A stretch of 26,371 bases of DNA, from positions 1 to 26,371 of the IMG/VR virus record IMGVR_UViG_3300042467_001331. One strand, given 5' to 3'. The position numbers and the translations under genes are program-made. Positions 18,803 through 26,371 of this stretch are shown here, one piece after another. The notes beneath the pieces were generated by a model. The model had not been told where the DNA came from, searched no databases, and saw nothing but the letters and a program-made list of their open reading frames with translations. Each line of letters begins with the position of its first letter. Positions within the stretch are counted from its first letter, which is position 1. The DNA comes from a virus.

Positions 18803-19869
18803 CAGCCCTCCTTCGCACGGTCCTGGGCGTAGATCGGCGCCATCCACGTGCGGCCACGCTCCGGCGTCATCAGCCACAGCGCCTGCGCCGGTTCCTGAAA
18901 GCCGAAGTTCGACACCGCTGCGTACTCGTCGTAGCCGACGAGTGAGCCGTTGATGATGAAGTTCGGTCCCCACGTCAACTGGTGCCAGTGCCCCATGACG
19001 AGCAGGTCGTACGGCTGCTGCACGGCGGCGTAGCGGGCACGCTTGCGGGCGTCGAGCCGCATGATCGGCGGCCAGATACCACCGATGCCAGAGCCGCCGG
19101 TCACCTGGTCGCCGTGCGTCACGCAGACCGTGTGGCCGTAGGACTGCACCAGCGCATCGGCCGACTCGACGATGTCGAACGTCACCCGCGCATCCTTGCG
19201 GAACTCTCGGGCGAGCAGGTGGCCGGTGAACCAGTCCCAGTTCGTCCGGGCCCGGAACTTGGCCATCGGCTTGCGAGTCGTGCGGCCGTGGTTGCCGACG
19301 ACGACAGGGACGTGCACCTTGCCGAACTCGTCGGCCAGCAGCGACAGCGCAGCGGCGAGTTGGTCGCTCCAGTGCAGCACCGAACCCATGATGGTGTCGG
19401 CGTTGGTGTGCTTCAGTTCTTCGTGGATGTCACCGGCGTACAGGTCGCCGGCCAACGGCACGACGATGCCGTCGTAGGCGACGCCCGTCCAGTAGTCCCG
19501 GCAGACCTTCACCGCGTGCTCGACCGTGGTGCGCAACCGCATCTCGGCGATGGCGCGGTCGTACTTGTTCACACCACCGATCTGCGCCGGGTCGACGACC
19601 TCGTCGAAGTGCAGGTCGCTCAGCAGCAGCCACGGCGTGCCGCTATGGGCGCTGGCCTTGCGAGGCGAGCGCATCCACTTCGGCGGCTCGGCCGGGCGCG
19701 CCTTGTCGAGCCGGAGCATCGCTGACAGTTCCTGCTCGGCCCGGCGGCGCGCCTCGTTGGCGACCTCGAGCTGGTGCATGGCGTCGGCGTGCTTGCGCTT
19801 GAGGTCGTCGACCTGCTGGCGGTCGACCGTGCTCGCCGCCAGCACGGCGTCGATGTCAGGCGTGGCCAC
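18799..19869 (-). CDS. Calcineurin-like metallophosphoesterase
   Basis: About 356 aa. After an N-terminal coiled coil (DDLKRKHADAMHQLEVANEA, RRRAEQELSAML) comes the metallophosphoesterase core with all five metal-ligand blocks: WLLLSDLHFDE, PLAGDLYAGD, VVVGNHGR, VCVTHGDQ and LLVMGHWHQLTWG. It should hydrolyse a phosphoester; the substrate could be nucleic acid (SbcD-like nucleases share the fold) or a small molecule. The start is uncertain: GTG 19869 and GTG 19881 both overlap the upstream gene; I use the former. It lies in the accessory operon after lysis genes. Coiled-coil plus phosphoesterase resembles phage DNA-repair exonucleases, but no partner SbcC-like ATPase is seen. Confidence 0.85.
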   Translation of the reverse strand: MATPDIDAVLAASTVDRQQVDDLKRKHADAMHQLEVANEARRRAEQELSAMLRLDKARPAEPPKWMRSPRKASAHSGTPWLLLSDLHFDEVVDPAQIGGVNKYDRAIAEMRLRTTVEHAVKVCRDYWTGVAYDGIVVPLAGDLYAGDIHEELKHTNADTIMGSVLHWSDQLAAALSLLADEFGKVHVPVVVGNHGRTTRKPMAKFRARTNWDWFTGHLLAREFRKDARVTFDIVESADALVQSYGHTVCVTHGDQVTGGSGIGGIWPPIMRLDARKRARYAAVQQPYDLLVMGHWHQLTWGPNFIINGSLVGYDEYAAVSNFGFQEPAQALWLMTPERGRTWMAPIYAQDRAKEGW

Positions 19870-20128
19870 GACTACCCACACACTCGCGCCGACGGTGCCG
19901 CTCGATCGAGCCTCGCGCCAGGGTCACGTCGATCCGGTCGAACGCCCCGATCAGCGACGACGCCGAGAACCGTTCGGTGTCGGCGAGGGCCGCCTCGAAC
20001 TTGTCGCGCCAGTCGTCAGGCATGGCGGCGAGCGCCGTGCAGACGTTGCACTTGCCGCCGACCCGCTTGCGTTGCGAGTCGGCGAGGATGGCGTCGATGT
20101 CGACGCCGGTGGACTTGGCCTTGCTCAC
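19856..20128 (-). CDS. Small Cys-containing protein with HTH-like C-terminus (90 aa)
   Basis: Starts at GTG 20128 (MSKAKSTGVDIDAILADSQR) after a strong ribosome site (AGGGAGG). A CxxC pair lies in VGGKCNVCTALAAMP. The C-terminal SASSLIGAFDRIDVTLARGS and IERHRRRECVGSRG resembles the helix-turn-helix and RHRRxEC end seen in phage DNA-recognition proteins. The DNA-binding suggestion is inference. The gene opens a new transcription unit or processed segment, as a hairpin separates it from the lysis cassette. Confidence 0.72.
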   Translation of the reverse strand: MSKAKSTGVDIDAILADSQRKRVGGKCNVCTALAAMPDDWRDKFEAALADTERFSASSLIGAFDRIDVTLARGSIERHRRRECVGSRGHA

Positions 20129-20153
20129 TGTTGCCTCCCTGGTGGCATTCGTC

Positions 20154-20171
20154 GCCCGGCGCACACCGGGC
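20154..20171 (-). terminator. Hairpin between lysis cassette and accessory operon
   Basis: Perfect 6-bp stem GCCCGG/CCGGGC with a 6-nt loop, 8 nt after the last lysis-gene stop and 25 nt before the next GTG. No U-tract. Placement resembles the hairpins at 2623 and 8215. Confidence 0.45.
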
Positions 20172-20178
20172 AGCGGCT

Positions 20179-20340
20179 TCACTGCTTCGGCTTGTTGGGC
20201 GCGACGTAGACGCCGAGCGCACCGACGGCGGCGGCGGCGATCGCCAGGCCGTCGGCGAGGGTGATGACGCCATCGCTGGCGAGGGTCACGGCGACGCCGA
20301 GCGCCGCGGCTGCGGCGGCGTAGAACTTGGCAGCGGTCAT
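20179..20340 (-). CDS. Holin-like small membrane protein (53 aa)
   Basis: MTAAKFYAAAAAALGVAVTL and LADGLAIAAAAVGALGVYVA are two membrane helices with a short Asp-containing turn (ASDGVIT), then a basic-polar tail PNKPKQ. Length and topology fit small class II holin-like proteins of actinophages found next to the endolysin. ATGA overlap with the preceding coiled-coil membrane gene. It would permeabilise the membrane so the amidase can act; holin status is inferred from topology and position. Confidence 0.75.
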   Translation of the reverse strand: MTAAKFYAAAAAALGVAVTLASDGVITLADGLAIAAAAVGALGVYVAPNKPKQ

Positions 20341-20621
20341 GCTGGTTTCCTCCGTTGGCGCTTCGGCGGTTCGACGGGCTCGACGGCTTCGACGAGCCGC
20401 AGCCGTTGCGAGTGATCCCTGAGATCGGCCTTCACCTCTCTGAGGTCGGCCTTGATCTCGATCTGATCGGCACGCATGTCGCCGACGACAGCGGCGATGG
20501 TGTCCACCGTCGCGGCCGTCTTGGCGTGGTCGTTGCGGTTGTCCTTGTGCACCCGTGCCTGCAGCCAGATCGTGGCCAGGCCGAACACACCGCCGATGAC
20601 GGCGACGATGATGGTGGTCAT
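20337..20621 (-). CDS. Membrane-anchored coiled-coil lysis protein, holin candidate (94 aa)
   Basis: One N-terminal membrane helix (MTTIIVAVIGGVFGLATIWL) followed by a long charged coil (MRADQIEIKADLREVKADLR...) and a basic Pro-containing tail. This single-span plus coiled-coil layout matches the DUF2746-like putative holins of mycobacteriophages. ATGA overlaps with the amidase and with the small two-helix gene complete a three-gene lysis cassette. Either this or the next gene may be the true holin and the other a regulator. Confidence 0.78.
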   Translation of the reverse strand: MTTIIVAVIGGVFGLATIWLQARVHKDNRNDHAKTAATVDTIAAVVGDMRADQIEIKADLREVKADLRDHSQRLRLVEAVEPVEPPKRQRRKPA

Positions 20622-21097
20622 GCCACCAACTCCGACCAGCGCTCTTTGATCCGGCCGGGGCAGGCGGTGGCGGCCACCTGGCCGTGCTGCACGATCTTCG
20701 CTGTCGGCGTGATCGCCTGCGTCCACTTGAGCACGTCGATGAGCCACCGGAACGAGGCGACCTGCGCATCGGTGCACGGGTCGGTCTCGCCGTTCAGAAA
20801 CAGGATGCCGTACGCCTGATCGTTGTACTTCGCTGCGTGCGCCGCCCGGTGGCGGCCGGCGAACTCGGCGATACGCCCATCCATGTGAATGACGTAATTG
20901 TACTCGTTGGCCTTCCAGCGGTGAATCGATGCGATCGTCTTGGTCAGGTCAGCGTTCGCGTACGACCGCTTGACGCCGGTGTAGTGGGCGATGACCATGC
21001 CCAGCCGTGGCCGCAGCAGCGGCCGTGGCGTGATCCGGTCGATGTTGGTGACGCGGCCGGGCAGGCCGACGTCGAAACGGGACAGGATGGCGGTCAT
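20618..21097 (-). CDS. Endolysin: N-acetylmuramoyl-L-alanine amidase (amidase_2/PGRP)
   Basis: 159 aa. Zinc ligands of the amidase_2 family are visible: H38 in VIAHYTGV, H138 in IVQHGQV and C146 in AATACPG, with EYNYVIHMDGRIAEF (about 65-79) and AAHAAKYND between. It cleaves the bond between muramic acid and the stem peptide. No wall-binding domain follows, so it is a minimal catalytic domain. ATG 21097 overlaps the upstream stop (ATGA); the longer frame is Arg-rich shadow. It precedes two membrane proteins, which gives the lysis cassette. No signal peptide, so export needs a holin. Confidence 0.92.
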   Translation of the reverse strand: MTAILSRFDVGLPGRVTNIDRITPRPLLRPRLGMVIAHYTGVKRSYANADLTKTIASIHRWKANEYNYVIHMDGRIAEFAGRHRAAHAAKYNDQAYGILFLNGETDPCTDAQVASFRWLIDVLKWTQAITPTAKIVQHGQVAATACPGRIKERWSELVA

Positions 21098-21348
21098 TGC
21101 TTCACCGCCTGCAGTGCGGCCGCAACGGCGTCGGCGATCTGTTCCTCGAGCGTCTTCGGCGGCGGCGGCGGCGGAGGCGGATCGACAGCGACGAGCGCCG
21201 TGCCGGTCCACTCCGGCACCTTGCCGTCGGGCACCTCGCACTCATGCCAGGTGTAGCCCTTGGCGGCGAGGTCGTCGGCGTCGATGACGGTGCCGGTCGA
21301 CACCAGGGTGCCGGTGTCGTCGAGAACTGCGAACCATGTGGTGCTCAT
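21094..21348 (-). CDS. Small tail-associated or lysis-adjacent protein with polyproline (84 aa)
   Basis: MSTTWFAVLDDTGTLVSTGT begins a small beta domain (KGYTWHECEVPDGKVPEWTG), then eight consecutive prolines and a C-terminal helix (TLEEQIADAVAAALQAVKQ). Such proteins lie between minor tail genes and the endolysin in actinophages and are often tail-fibre-like or chaperone pieces; function unknown. ATGA overlaps both sides. Confidence 0.75.
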   Translation of the reverse strand: MSTTWFAVLDDTGTLVSTGTVIDADDLAAKGYTWHECEVPDGKVPEWTGTALVAVDPPPPPPPPKTLEEQIADAVAAALQAVKQ

Positions 21349-22274
21349 GTCAGTGTCTCCCTCCAGATGACGGCAACATTGCCGCCGATTGACGCGGCAT
21401 CACATCGGAAAGCCAGGCGGGTTGATGCACCCCACAGAATCGGCGACCGCAACTGGTTCACGTAGTTGTCGGTGATGCCGATCATGTATCCAGTCGTAGC
21501 GACCTCGCTGCCCGACCCGCCGAAACCGAGCTGCACGCCGAGGTATGTCGATGCCGAGAAAGCGCTCCCTTGAAGGCCGACGATGTAGCAGCCGCCAGCG
21601 ATGGGCGGCGTCGCTGCGATCTGCACCCACGACGTGCCGCTCGGTGTAGCCGACGCCGTGACGCCCGCTTGAACCAGCGAGGGCACGCTCGACGTCGGCG
21701 TGTAATGAACGGCGACGGAGGTGTTTGCCGCACCCGATGTCGTTCGGTATGCGATGCGGGTGCCGCTCGCCACCCCGATGCCGTACGGGACAGGGACGTA
21801 CTGGTTGATCGTTGTGTTCGGCGTGCGCGACGTCCAGCGCACCACCTCGCTGCCCGACCCGCCGGTGCCGATGTCGATAGTCGTGGCGACGCCTGCGCTT
21901 GGCGCAGCGACCTCGAACCCGTGAATGATCGCATCAGTTCCGAGCGAAGCCGATACCTGCAGCCAGACGTTTGAGGTCGTGGTCACGTTGTACTGCTGCA
22001 CGCTCGCCTGTTGCGTCTGATCTCCGAGCGTCCACACGTTCGCATACGGCGACCCGTTCTGAACCAGAGTCCACGCCGCTCCATCCCAGTAGCGGGGCGC
22101 ACCGAGGTCGGGTGAAGCCGTCACCGCCGACTGCATCCCGACCGACGGTGACGGGATCGCAGCATCTCGGGCCGTCGTGGTGGCGAACACCATCACCGAC
22201 TGATCGGCAAGGCTGGCGTTCACGTCGGCGGCGGTGACCTTCTCAAACGCTGCCCACTGTTTGCGTCCCATCAT
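21345..22274 (-). CDS. Tail tip or fibre protein with duplicated beta domain
   Basis: 309 aa. The first 80 residues (ADQSVMVFATTTARD, PSVGMQSAVTASPDLGAPRY) resemble the end of the preceding minor tail protein. Two beta-rich repeats follow: VWLQVSASLGTDAIIHGFEV to RIAYRTT and SWVQIAATPPIAGGCYIVGL to RLAFRCD, each with GGSGSEV and a YVxP/VNQL turn. Trimeric receptor-binding modules often look like this. A GGGGG ribosome-like site precedes two ATGs (22274 and 22271). Likely the distal tail or receptor-binding protein; the receptor is unknown. Confidence 0.78.
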   Translation of the reverse strand: MMGRKQWAAFEKVTAADVNASLADQSVMVFATTTARDAAIPSPSVGMQSAVTASPDLGAPRYWDGAAWTLVQNGSPYANVWTLGDQTQQASVQQYNVTTTSNVWLQVSASLGTDAIIHGFEVAAPSAGVATTIDIGTGGSGSEVVRWTSRTPNTTINQYVPVPYGIGVASGTRIAYRTTSGAANTSVAVHYTPTSSVPSLVQAGVTASATPSGTSWVQIAATPPIAGGCYIVGLQGSAFSASTYLGVQLGFGGSGSEVATTGYMIGITDNYVNQLRSPILWGASTRLAFRCDAASIGGNVAVIWRETLT

Positions 22275-22287
22275 CGACCCCCTGTGG

Positions 22288-23784
22288 TCATGCTTTGATC
22301 CATGACGAACCGTTCCAGTAGCGACGCTCGAACGGCGTCACAATCTGCACCTGCATTCCGACCGTCGGCGACGTGATCACCGACTGCGCAACAGCCAGCG
22401 ACGGGAACACCATCACCATCTGATCGGCCAGGCGGTTCCACTCGGTACGGGTCGGCACCTGACCGGCCGTTGTCGTCCAACGACCGCCCGACCACGTCCC
22501 AGCGCCCTCAGCCAGCGCCCAACTGTCGAGCTGGCCGAGCACCACGTCGTCGAGCGTGAAGTAGCGGTAGCGGCTCCCCGACTGCAGCGACAGCGTGCAC
22601 CGCCACACACGATCGGCGGTCACCTCGTGGGAGATGCCACGAACCCAGCACGACTGGGCGATGGTGCCGCCACCCATCGGGTTGATGATGACCGTGACCT
22701 TCGATGCGATCTCCAGCGCCAGCAGCGCAGCGACCATCGACGTGTCGCCGCGAGGTAGCAGCGTCACCGTGTCGACCCGCAACTCAGGGTCGGCGCCGAT
22801 GTACAGCGCCAGTTGCGCCCACGCATCGGCGGACGCCTGCGTCGAGAACGGCAGGTCGGTCGCCGTCAGCGTGCTGTACAGCCCGCCGGTGTACTTGCCA
22901 GCCGAACCGGTGTCGCTCAGCGTCGTGATCGTCGGCGACCCGGCCAGGGCATAGATCACCCGGTTCAGCAACTGCTCATCGTCGTAGACCATCGCCACGT
23001 CGGCGTAGGCGACACCGGTGCCGTCGTCGGCGAACGTCATCGACGACGCACCATTCAGCGCCTCGGCAAACGTGCGGAACGCCACGACGCCATCAGCACG
23101 CACCCAGCAGTCGCCGACCTCGGCGTCGACAACCGTGCCGACCTGATCCCACACCGACCCCTCCAGCGTCGTCGCCGCCAAGGCCACGCCACCGCCGGAG
23201 ATGTCACGGTCGCCGACCAGCCAACCGGCGGCGTCGAGGATGCGGGTGATGCGCGCCGACGCCGTCTCACCGGCACCGACAGCGGCGACCGCGGCCAGGT
23301 CCATCTGCGACAGCACCGACACCGCATCGGCGGCCGTGACGGTAACGACCGGGTCCATGCCGTACGAGCGCCACTGCAGCTCGATGTCGACCACTCGGCC
23401 GGTGAACACCGGCACCATTGTCGACCCGTTCGACACCGTCAGCCTGAGCGGCACGCCGGTGTAGAAGTCGGTGTTAGCGGTCGGGTCCCACTGGCGCGCA
23501 CGGTTGAGCAGTTCGACCGTCACGGTGCCCGCCTCGGTGCGGCGAGTAACGCCGCTCACCGACCGGGAACCACGACTCGTCGACACGCCACGCACATCGG
23601 CGGTGGCGTCGACCCAGCGGCGCAGGAACAACTCGACCCGCCACTCGCCGAGGGCGAGCACCGGCAGCGATGCCTCCGGCGGCTGGCCGACGATCGCCGA
23701 GCGGGCCACGTCGGCGGCAAGCGTCGCCGGTGCGGTCAGCACGCCCTGTCCGGTGGACAGCTTCGGCGCCATCACGGCGCGCAT
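22288..23784 (-). CDS. Minor tail protein
   Basis: 498 aa starting MRAVMAPKLSTGQGVLTAPA. Contains WRVELFLRRWVDATADVRGV, GTVTVELLNRARQWDPTA and ...TGRVVDIELQW, a pattern found in minor tail or baseplate hub proteins of actinophages. The C-terminal 60 residues (RTEWNRLADQMVMVFPSLAV, SPTVGMQVQIVTPFERRYW) are shared with the next gene's N-terminus. A strong GGGAGG ribosome site precedes the ATG. It follows the tape measure and a small tail protein. Confidence 0.85.
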   Translation of the reverse strand: MRAVMAPKLSTGQGVLTAPATLAADVARSAIVGQPPEASLPVLALGEWRVELFLRRWVDATADVRGVSTSRGSRSVSGVTRRTEAGTVTVELLNRARQWDPTANTDFYTGVPLRLTVSNGSTMVPVFTGRVVDIELQWRSYGMDPVVTVTAADAVSVLSQMDLAAVAAVGAGETASARITRILDAAGWLVGDRDISGGGVALAATTLEGSVWDQVGTVVDAEVGDCWVRADGVVAFRTFAEALNGASSMTFADDGTGVAYADVAMVYDDEQLLNRVIYALAGSPTITTLSDTGSAGKYTGGLYSTLTATDLPFSTQASADAWAQLALYIGADPELRVDTVTLLPRGDTSMVAALLALEIASKVTVIINPMGGGTIAQSCWVRGISHEVTADRVWRCTLSLQSGSRYRYFTLDDVVLGQLDSWALAEGAGTWSGGRWTTTAGQVPTRTEWNRLADQMVMVFPSLAVAQSVITSPTVGMQVQIVTPFERRYWNGSSWIKA

Positions 23785-23787
23785 CGG

Positions 23788-24228
23788 CTATTCCTCCCAG
23801 ACGGCGTAGACGTTCAGTGCGCTACCGGCACCGGCGCCGAAGTTCCACAGCACCAGACCGCCGACGCCGGCGGGGCCGACAGCGAACATCGGATCGAACG
23901 TCCAGATCACACCCGCCCCGATGGTGGCGGGCAGAGCGATGCGGCGCAGCGAGTTGGCGATCGTCACCGTCGGCGCCGTCGACCAGGCGGTGTCGACGTT
24001 GGCGATCGACGTGGGGTCGCCGGTGTCGTACGGCTGGCCGATGATCGACGTGGTCGGCACAAACGTGTTCGTCGCACGGATGAGCGCTACGCTTGTTGCG
24101 GTTGCAGCGTTGGTGAACACGCCCAACTCGAGCAGCCGCACACGCGACGATGCGCCCGCACGGATCGTGGCGAACGCTGCCGAAGCAGCCGCCGCCGGTG
24201 TCGTCACACTCACTTGGTACTTAGCCAT
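23788..24228 (-). CDS. Small beta-rich tail protein (146 aa)
   Basis: Starts at ATG 24228 (MAKYQVSVTTPAAAASAAFA) after an AGGGAGGGG ribosome site. A jelly-roll-like beta pattern (ASSRVRLLELGVFTNAATAT, GVIWTFDPMFAVGPAGVGGL) suggests a tail or decoration protein. It lies between tape measure and minor tail gene. Upstream in-frame extension is low-complexity and omitted. Confidence 0.78.
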   Translation of the reverse strand: MAKYQVSVTTPAAAASAAFATIRAGASSRVRLLELGVFTNAATATSVALIRATNTFVPTTSIIGQPYDTGDPTSIANVDTAWSTAPTVTIANSLRRIALPATIGAGVIWTFDPMFAVGPAGVGGLVLWNFGAGAGSALNVYAVWEE

Positions 24229-24244
24229 GTCGGCCCCTCCCTGT

Positions 24245-25882
24245 TCACGAGCGCCACGACTTCCCGTTGCGCTTCTCGTACTGCTGGATCGCTGCCACGA
24301 CGTCATGGCCGTTGCTGCCCGGCGGCATGTTGATGGTGACGTTCACGCCGCCGCCGACACCGATCCGGTTGTTCGGGATGACGGTGCCGCTCCGGCCGGG
24401 CACCACGATCTCCGGGCCACGCTCGCCGACGATGTACGGCGTACCGGCTGTGACCGGGCCGCCGGCGGCGCGCTCTTGCATGCGCCCTTCCATCTCGTTA
24501 CGCAGACCGCCGCCGACGAGCTGGCCGCCGATCGACACGACACGGTTGCGGGCCAACTGGTTCAGGCGGCTCTCGATGGCGGCGATGTTCCCGGCGTCGA
24601 GCGTGGCGATCATCTGCGCCTTCGTCTCGGGCGGCACGTTCTCTAGCGCCATCACCATCTCGGCGATGTCTCGGGTGTAGTCGCGAGTCTCCTGGGCGCT
24701 GCGGCCCGTCTCGGAATGGTAGACGTACATCTTCTCGAAGAAGCCGTCCCATGCGTCCTGCTGGTCAAGGCTGCCGAGGAACGTCTTGTAGGCGTCGTCG
24801 AGGTCACGGGTGGCCTCTTCGGCTCGACGCGCCTCGTCGGTGAAGTCCTGCGCCGAACGATCGACCTGCCCGATCGACGTGGCTACAGCGTCAGCGGACG
24901 GCACCAACCGCTCGGCATACATGGCCGCCATCTCGTCGGCGGCCTCGGTGCCGTACTTCATCGAAGTGATGGTGGCTTCCATCGCCGCGGGGGCTTCATC
25001 GCCAAATACCTTGTTCCACTTGGTCTTGAAGAGGTCGATGAAGTCGCCGTACCCGGAAGTCAGGCTGACGCTGGCTTCACCATCTTCTACAAGCGTCGTG
25101 TTCAGAACCCCGAACGCATCGGCCGCGACCCCGGCGGCGTCAGCAAGGTTGCCGAGCACCGGCACGACAGCCTCACCGACGGCAAGCGCGACGGCGTCGA
25201 GCCGGTCGCGCACCTCGTCCATCCGGTCGCGGAACTCGCGAGCCTTCGCCAGTTCGTCTTCGTCGATCACCTGGGCGTCGGCGACGCCAGCGAGCGACGC
25301 CTTCAACTCGGCGGACCCCTGGCCGATCAGCTCGGCCATGCCCTGCCAGCCCTTGCCGAGCAACTGCGACGCAACACGCGCCCGCTCGGCCGGGTCTTCG
25401 ATGGCGTTGAGCCGGTCGACGACGTTCAGGAACGTGCCGTTCACGTCGGTGGCGCCGGTGCCCGTCTTGGCGATCTCGACGCCCAAGTCGGTGAACAACT
25501 GCGGCGAAGCGCCGAGCGTCTTGTTCATCTTGCCGAGCGCCGATTCGACGGTCCCGGCCTCGATGCCGATGTCGCCCGCCACTTCGATGAGGCGGCTGGC
25601 CTCATCGACGGCCAGGCCGGTGGCGTCGCTGAACTGACCAGCGGCGAGCGCCGTGTCTTGGAACGCCTTGACCGACTTCACGCCGAAGGCGACAAGGGAG
25701 GTGCCCGCCACGACGGCGAACTCTGCGGCGTTCTTCTTGACGGCGCCGATCGCGCCTTCCCATCCGACCTTGAACTTGCCGCTCAGGGTGTCGGCCTCGC
25801 GCATCGACTTCGTCAGCTTCTTGACCGAGTCCTGCGCGCCATCCGTGACGATGTCGATGAGGACGGAGACCTTGTTAGCCAC
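24245..25882 (-). CDS. Tape measure protein (short)
   Basis: 545 aa, GTG start at 25882 with GAGGGAG ribosome site. N-terminal beta/helix start (MANKVSVLIDIVTDGAQDSV), long helical body, a membrane-like segment (AEFAVVAGTSLVAFGV) and a conserved C-terminus (AAGGPVTAGTPYIVGERGPE, GVNVTINMPPGSNGHDVVAA). The family sets tail length and helps DNA cross the envelope. At about 1.5 angstrom per residue this predicts a tail of roughly 80 nm, short for a siphovirus. No lysozyme domain. Confidence 0.9.
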   Translation of the reverse strand: MANKVSVLIDIVTDGAQDSVKKLTKSMREADTLSGKFKVGWEGAIGAVKKNAAEFAVVAGTSLVAFGVKSVKAFQDTALAAGQFSDATGLAVDEASRLIEVAGDIGIEAGTVESALGKMNKTLGASPQLFTDLGVEIAKTGTGATDVNGTFLNVVDRLNAIEDPAERARVASQLLGKGWQGMAELIGQGSAELKASLAGVADAQVIDEDELAKAREFRDRMDEVRDRLDAVALAVGEAVVPVLGNLADAAGVAADAFGVLNTTLVEDGEASVSLTSGYGDFIDLFKTKWNKVFGDEAPAAMEATITSMKYGTEAADEMAAMYAERLVPSADAVATSIGQVDRSAQDFTDEARRAEEATRDLDDAYKTFLGSLDQQDAWDGFFEKMYVYHSETGRSAQETRDYTRDIAEMVMALENVPPETKAQMIATLDAGNIAAIESRLNQLARNRVVSIGGQLVGGGLRNEMEGRMQERAAGGPVTAGTPYIVGERGPEIVVPGRSGTVIPNNRIGVGGGVNVTINMPPGSNGHDVVAAIQQYEKRNGKSWRS

Positions 25883-25892
25883 GGGTACTCCC

Positions 25893-26371
25893 TCAGTCGA
25901 AGTGCTTGCGGAGCGCCTTCTTGACGGCGTCGTCGATCAGCTTTGGAGCGGCCTTCTCGACTCGGTCGACGACCCGGTCAGCTGTCCCCTTGCCGTCGGT
26001 GTAGCCGTTCCAGCGCTTGGCCTTGCGCTCGCGCACCTTCCGCAACTTGCCGGTCTTAGTGCGCGCCGTGAGGCCGGTGGCAGTGTTGATGCCAGGGCCA
26101 GAGAAGCCGCTGGCGTTGCCCCTATTGCGCCCATCATTCGCCACCGTCCAGGCGCCAGCCGACCCCTTCGAGGCGGGACGGAACGAGATCTGGCCGGGCG
26201 TTGCGAGGTCGTCATAGCGAGTGGTGAGCGGGTTCCGGGGCCACCCGCTGAACTTGTTGTCGCCACCGAGGTCGGCGGCGGCTTCCTCGTTCGCGATCTT
26301 CTTGGCTTCGCGCCCGACCTCGCCAGCGATCTTCCGCAGCTTCTCGCCGTTGAGCTCCTTGGCGGCACCGG
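25893..26371 (-). CDS. HK97 gp10-like tail protein, cut by the right edge
   Basis: About 159 residues are visible in one frame that runs through the right edge: AAKELNGEKLRKIAGEVGRE, then AADLGGDNKFSGWPRNPLTT and KRWNGYTDGKGTADRVVDRV near the end. The GGDNKFSGWPR and RWNGYTxGKGT blocks are ones I associate with actinophage proteins next to the tape measure. A shorter frame starting at GTG 26144 would lose this conserved part. Likely a tail completion or head-tail connector-type protein; the start is outside the window. Confidence 0.72.
   Translation of the reverse strand, partial: GAAKELNGEKLRKIAGEVGREAKKIANEEAAADLGGDNKFSGWPRNPLTTRYDDLATPGQISFRPASKGSAGAWTVANDGRNRGNASGFSGPGINTATGLTARTKTGKLRKVRERKAKRWNGYTDGKGTADRVVDRVEKAAPKLIDDAVKKALRKHFD

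Noticed and set aside
22813-24333. Long plus-strand open frame (506 codons) opposite the tail genes
   Set aside because: Arg/His/Gly-rich translation without recognisable motifs, lying antisense to well-supported tail genes; typical of high-GC shadow frames.
24716-25924. Long plus-strand open frame (402 codons) opposite the tape measure gene
   Set aside because: Antisense shadow of the tape measure gene; no ribosome site and no family features.
1-26371. Toxin-antitoxin, abortive infection or anti-CRISPR locus
   Set aside because: Several small unknown genes exist, but none shows a recognisable toxin, antitoxin or defence motif, so no such claim is supportable.

Overview
The window is a high-GC segment of a temperate, siphovirus-like phage of an actinobacterium. 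It could be a phage genome, a circular episome or a prophage contig. Two WhiB-family regulators, heavy use of GTG starts and an attachment core matching the 3' half of a tRNA-Val(GAC) point to an Actinomycetota host; I cannot name the genus. Nearly everything is read from the minus strand, so function runs from high to low coordinates. Only the repressor and a cargo-type lipoprotein lie on the plus strand.

Layout in transcription order. 26371-21094: tail genes (a gp10-like protein cut by the right edge, a short tape measure, minor tail proteins, a duplicated-domain tip or fibre protein). 21097-20179: lysis cassette (amidase endolysin and two small membrane proteins). 20128-18393: four accessory genes including a metallophosphoesterase. 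18321-17842 (plus): secreted lipoprotein. 17841-17563: attP region. 17562-16480: tyrosine integrase. 16315-15965 (plus): XRE repressor, divergent from an excisionase-like gene across a compact double-promoter switch. 15865-8136: a long early operon with a transglycosylase, a DUF4406/DUF6378-like fusion, a Cas4/RecB-like nuclease, an SSB-like candidate, an Ala/Tyr repeat protein, a RuvC-like resolvase and two WhiB proteins. 8136-4208: a CoiA-like nuclease and a primase-polymerase/helicase. 3657-1: packaging (HNH, small terminase candidate, second HNH, large terminase, small membrane protein, portal cut by the left edge). Capsid genes are not present and presumably lie between the two edges of the circular or permuted map.

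The early operon is extremely compact: almost every junction is a 4-base ATGA or GTGA stop/start overlap, which also fixes most start codons. The two genes at the lysogeny decision, repressor and integrase, instead have sigma70-like promoters placed so that transcripts would be leaderless.

The observations I rate highest are: (i) an origin-like cluster inside the 3' end of the primase/helicase gene, with nine copies of the 8-mer GCGGGGCT or its complement around a perfect DnaA box; (ii) an attP with a tRNA-Val half as core, an inner pair of direct repeats and an outer pair of arm-like repeats, one overlapping the int promoter; (iii) two tandem WhiB proteins sharing an extra C-terminal Cys/His domain; (iv) near-identical GC-rich hairpins about 28 nt upstream of two start codons. 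I did not see an obvious defence system, CRISPR array, complete tRNA gene or transposon.
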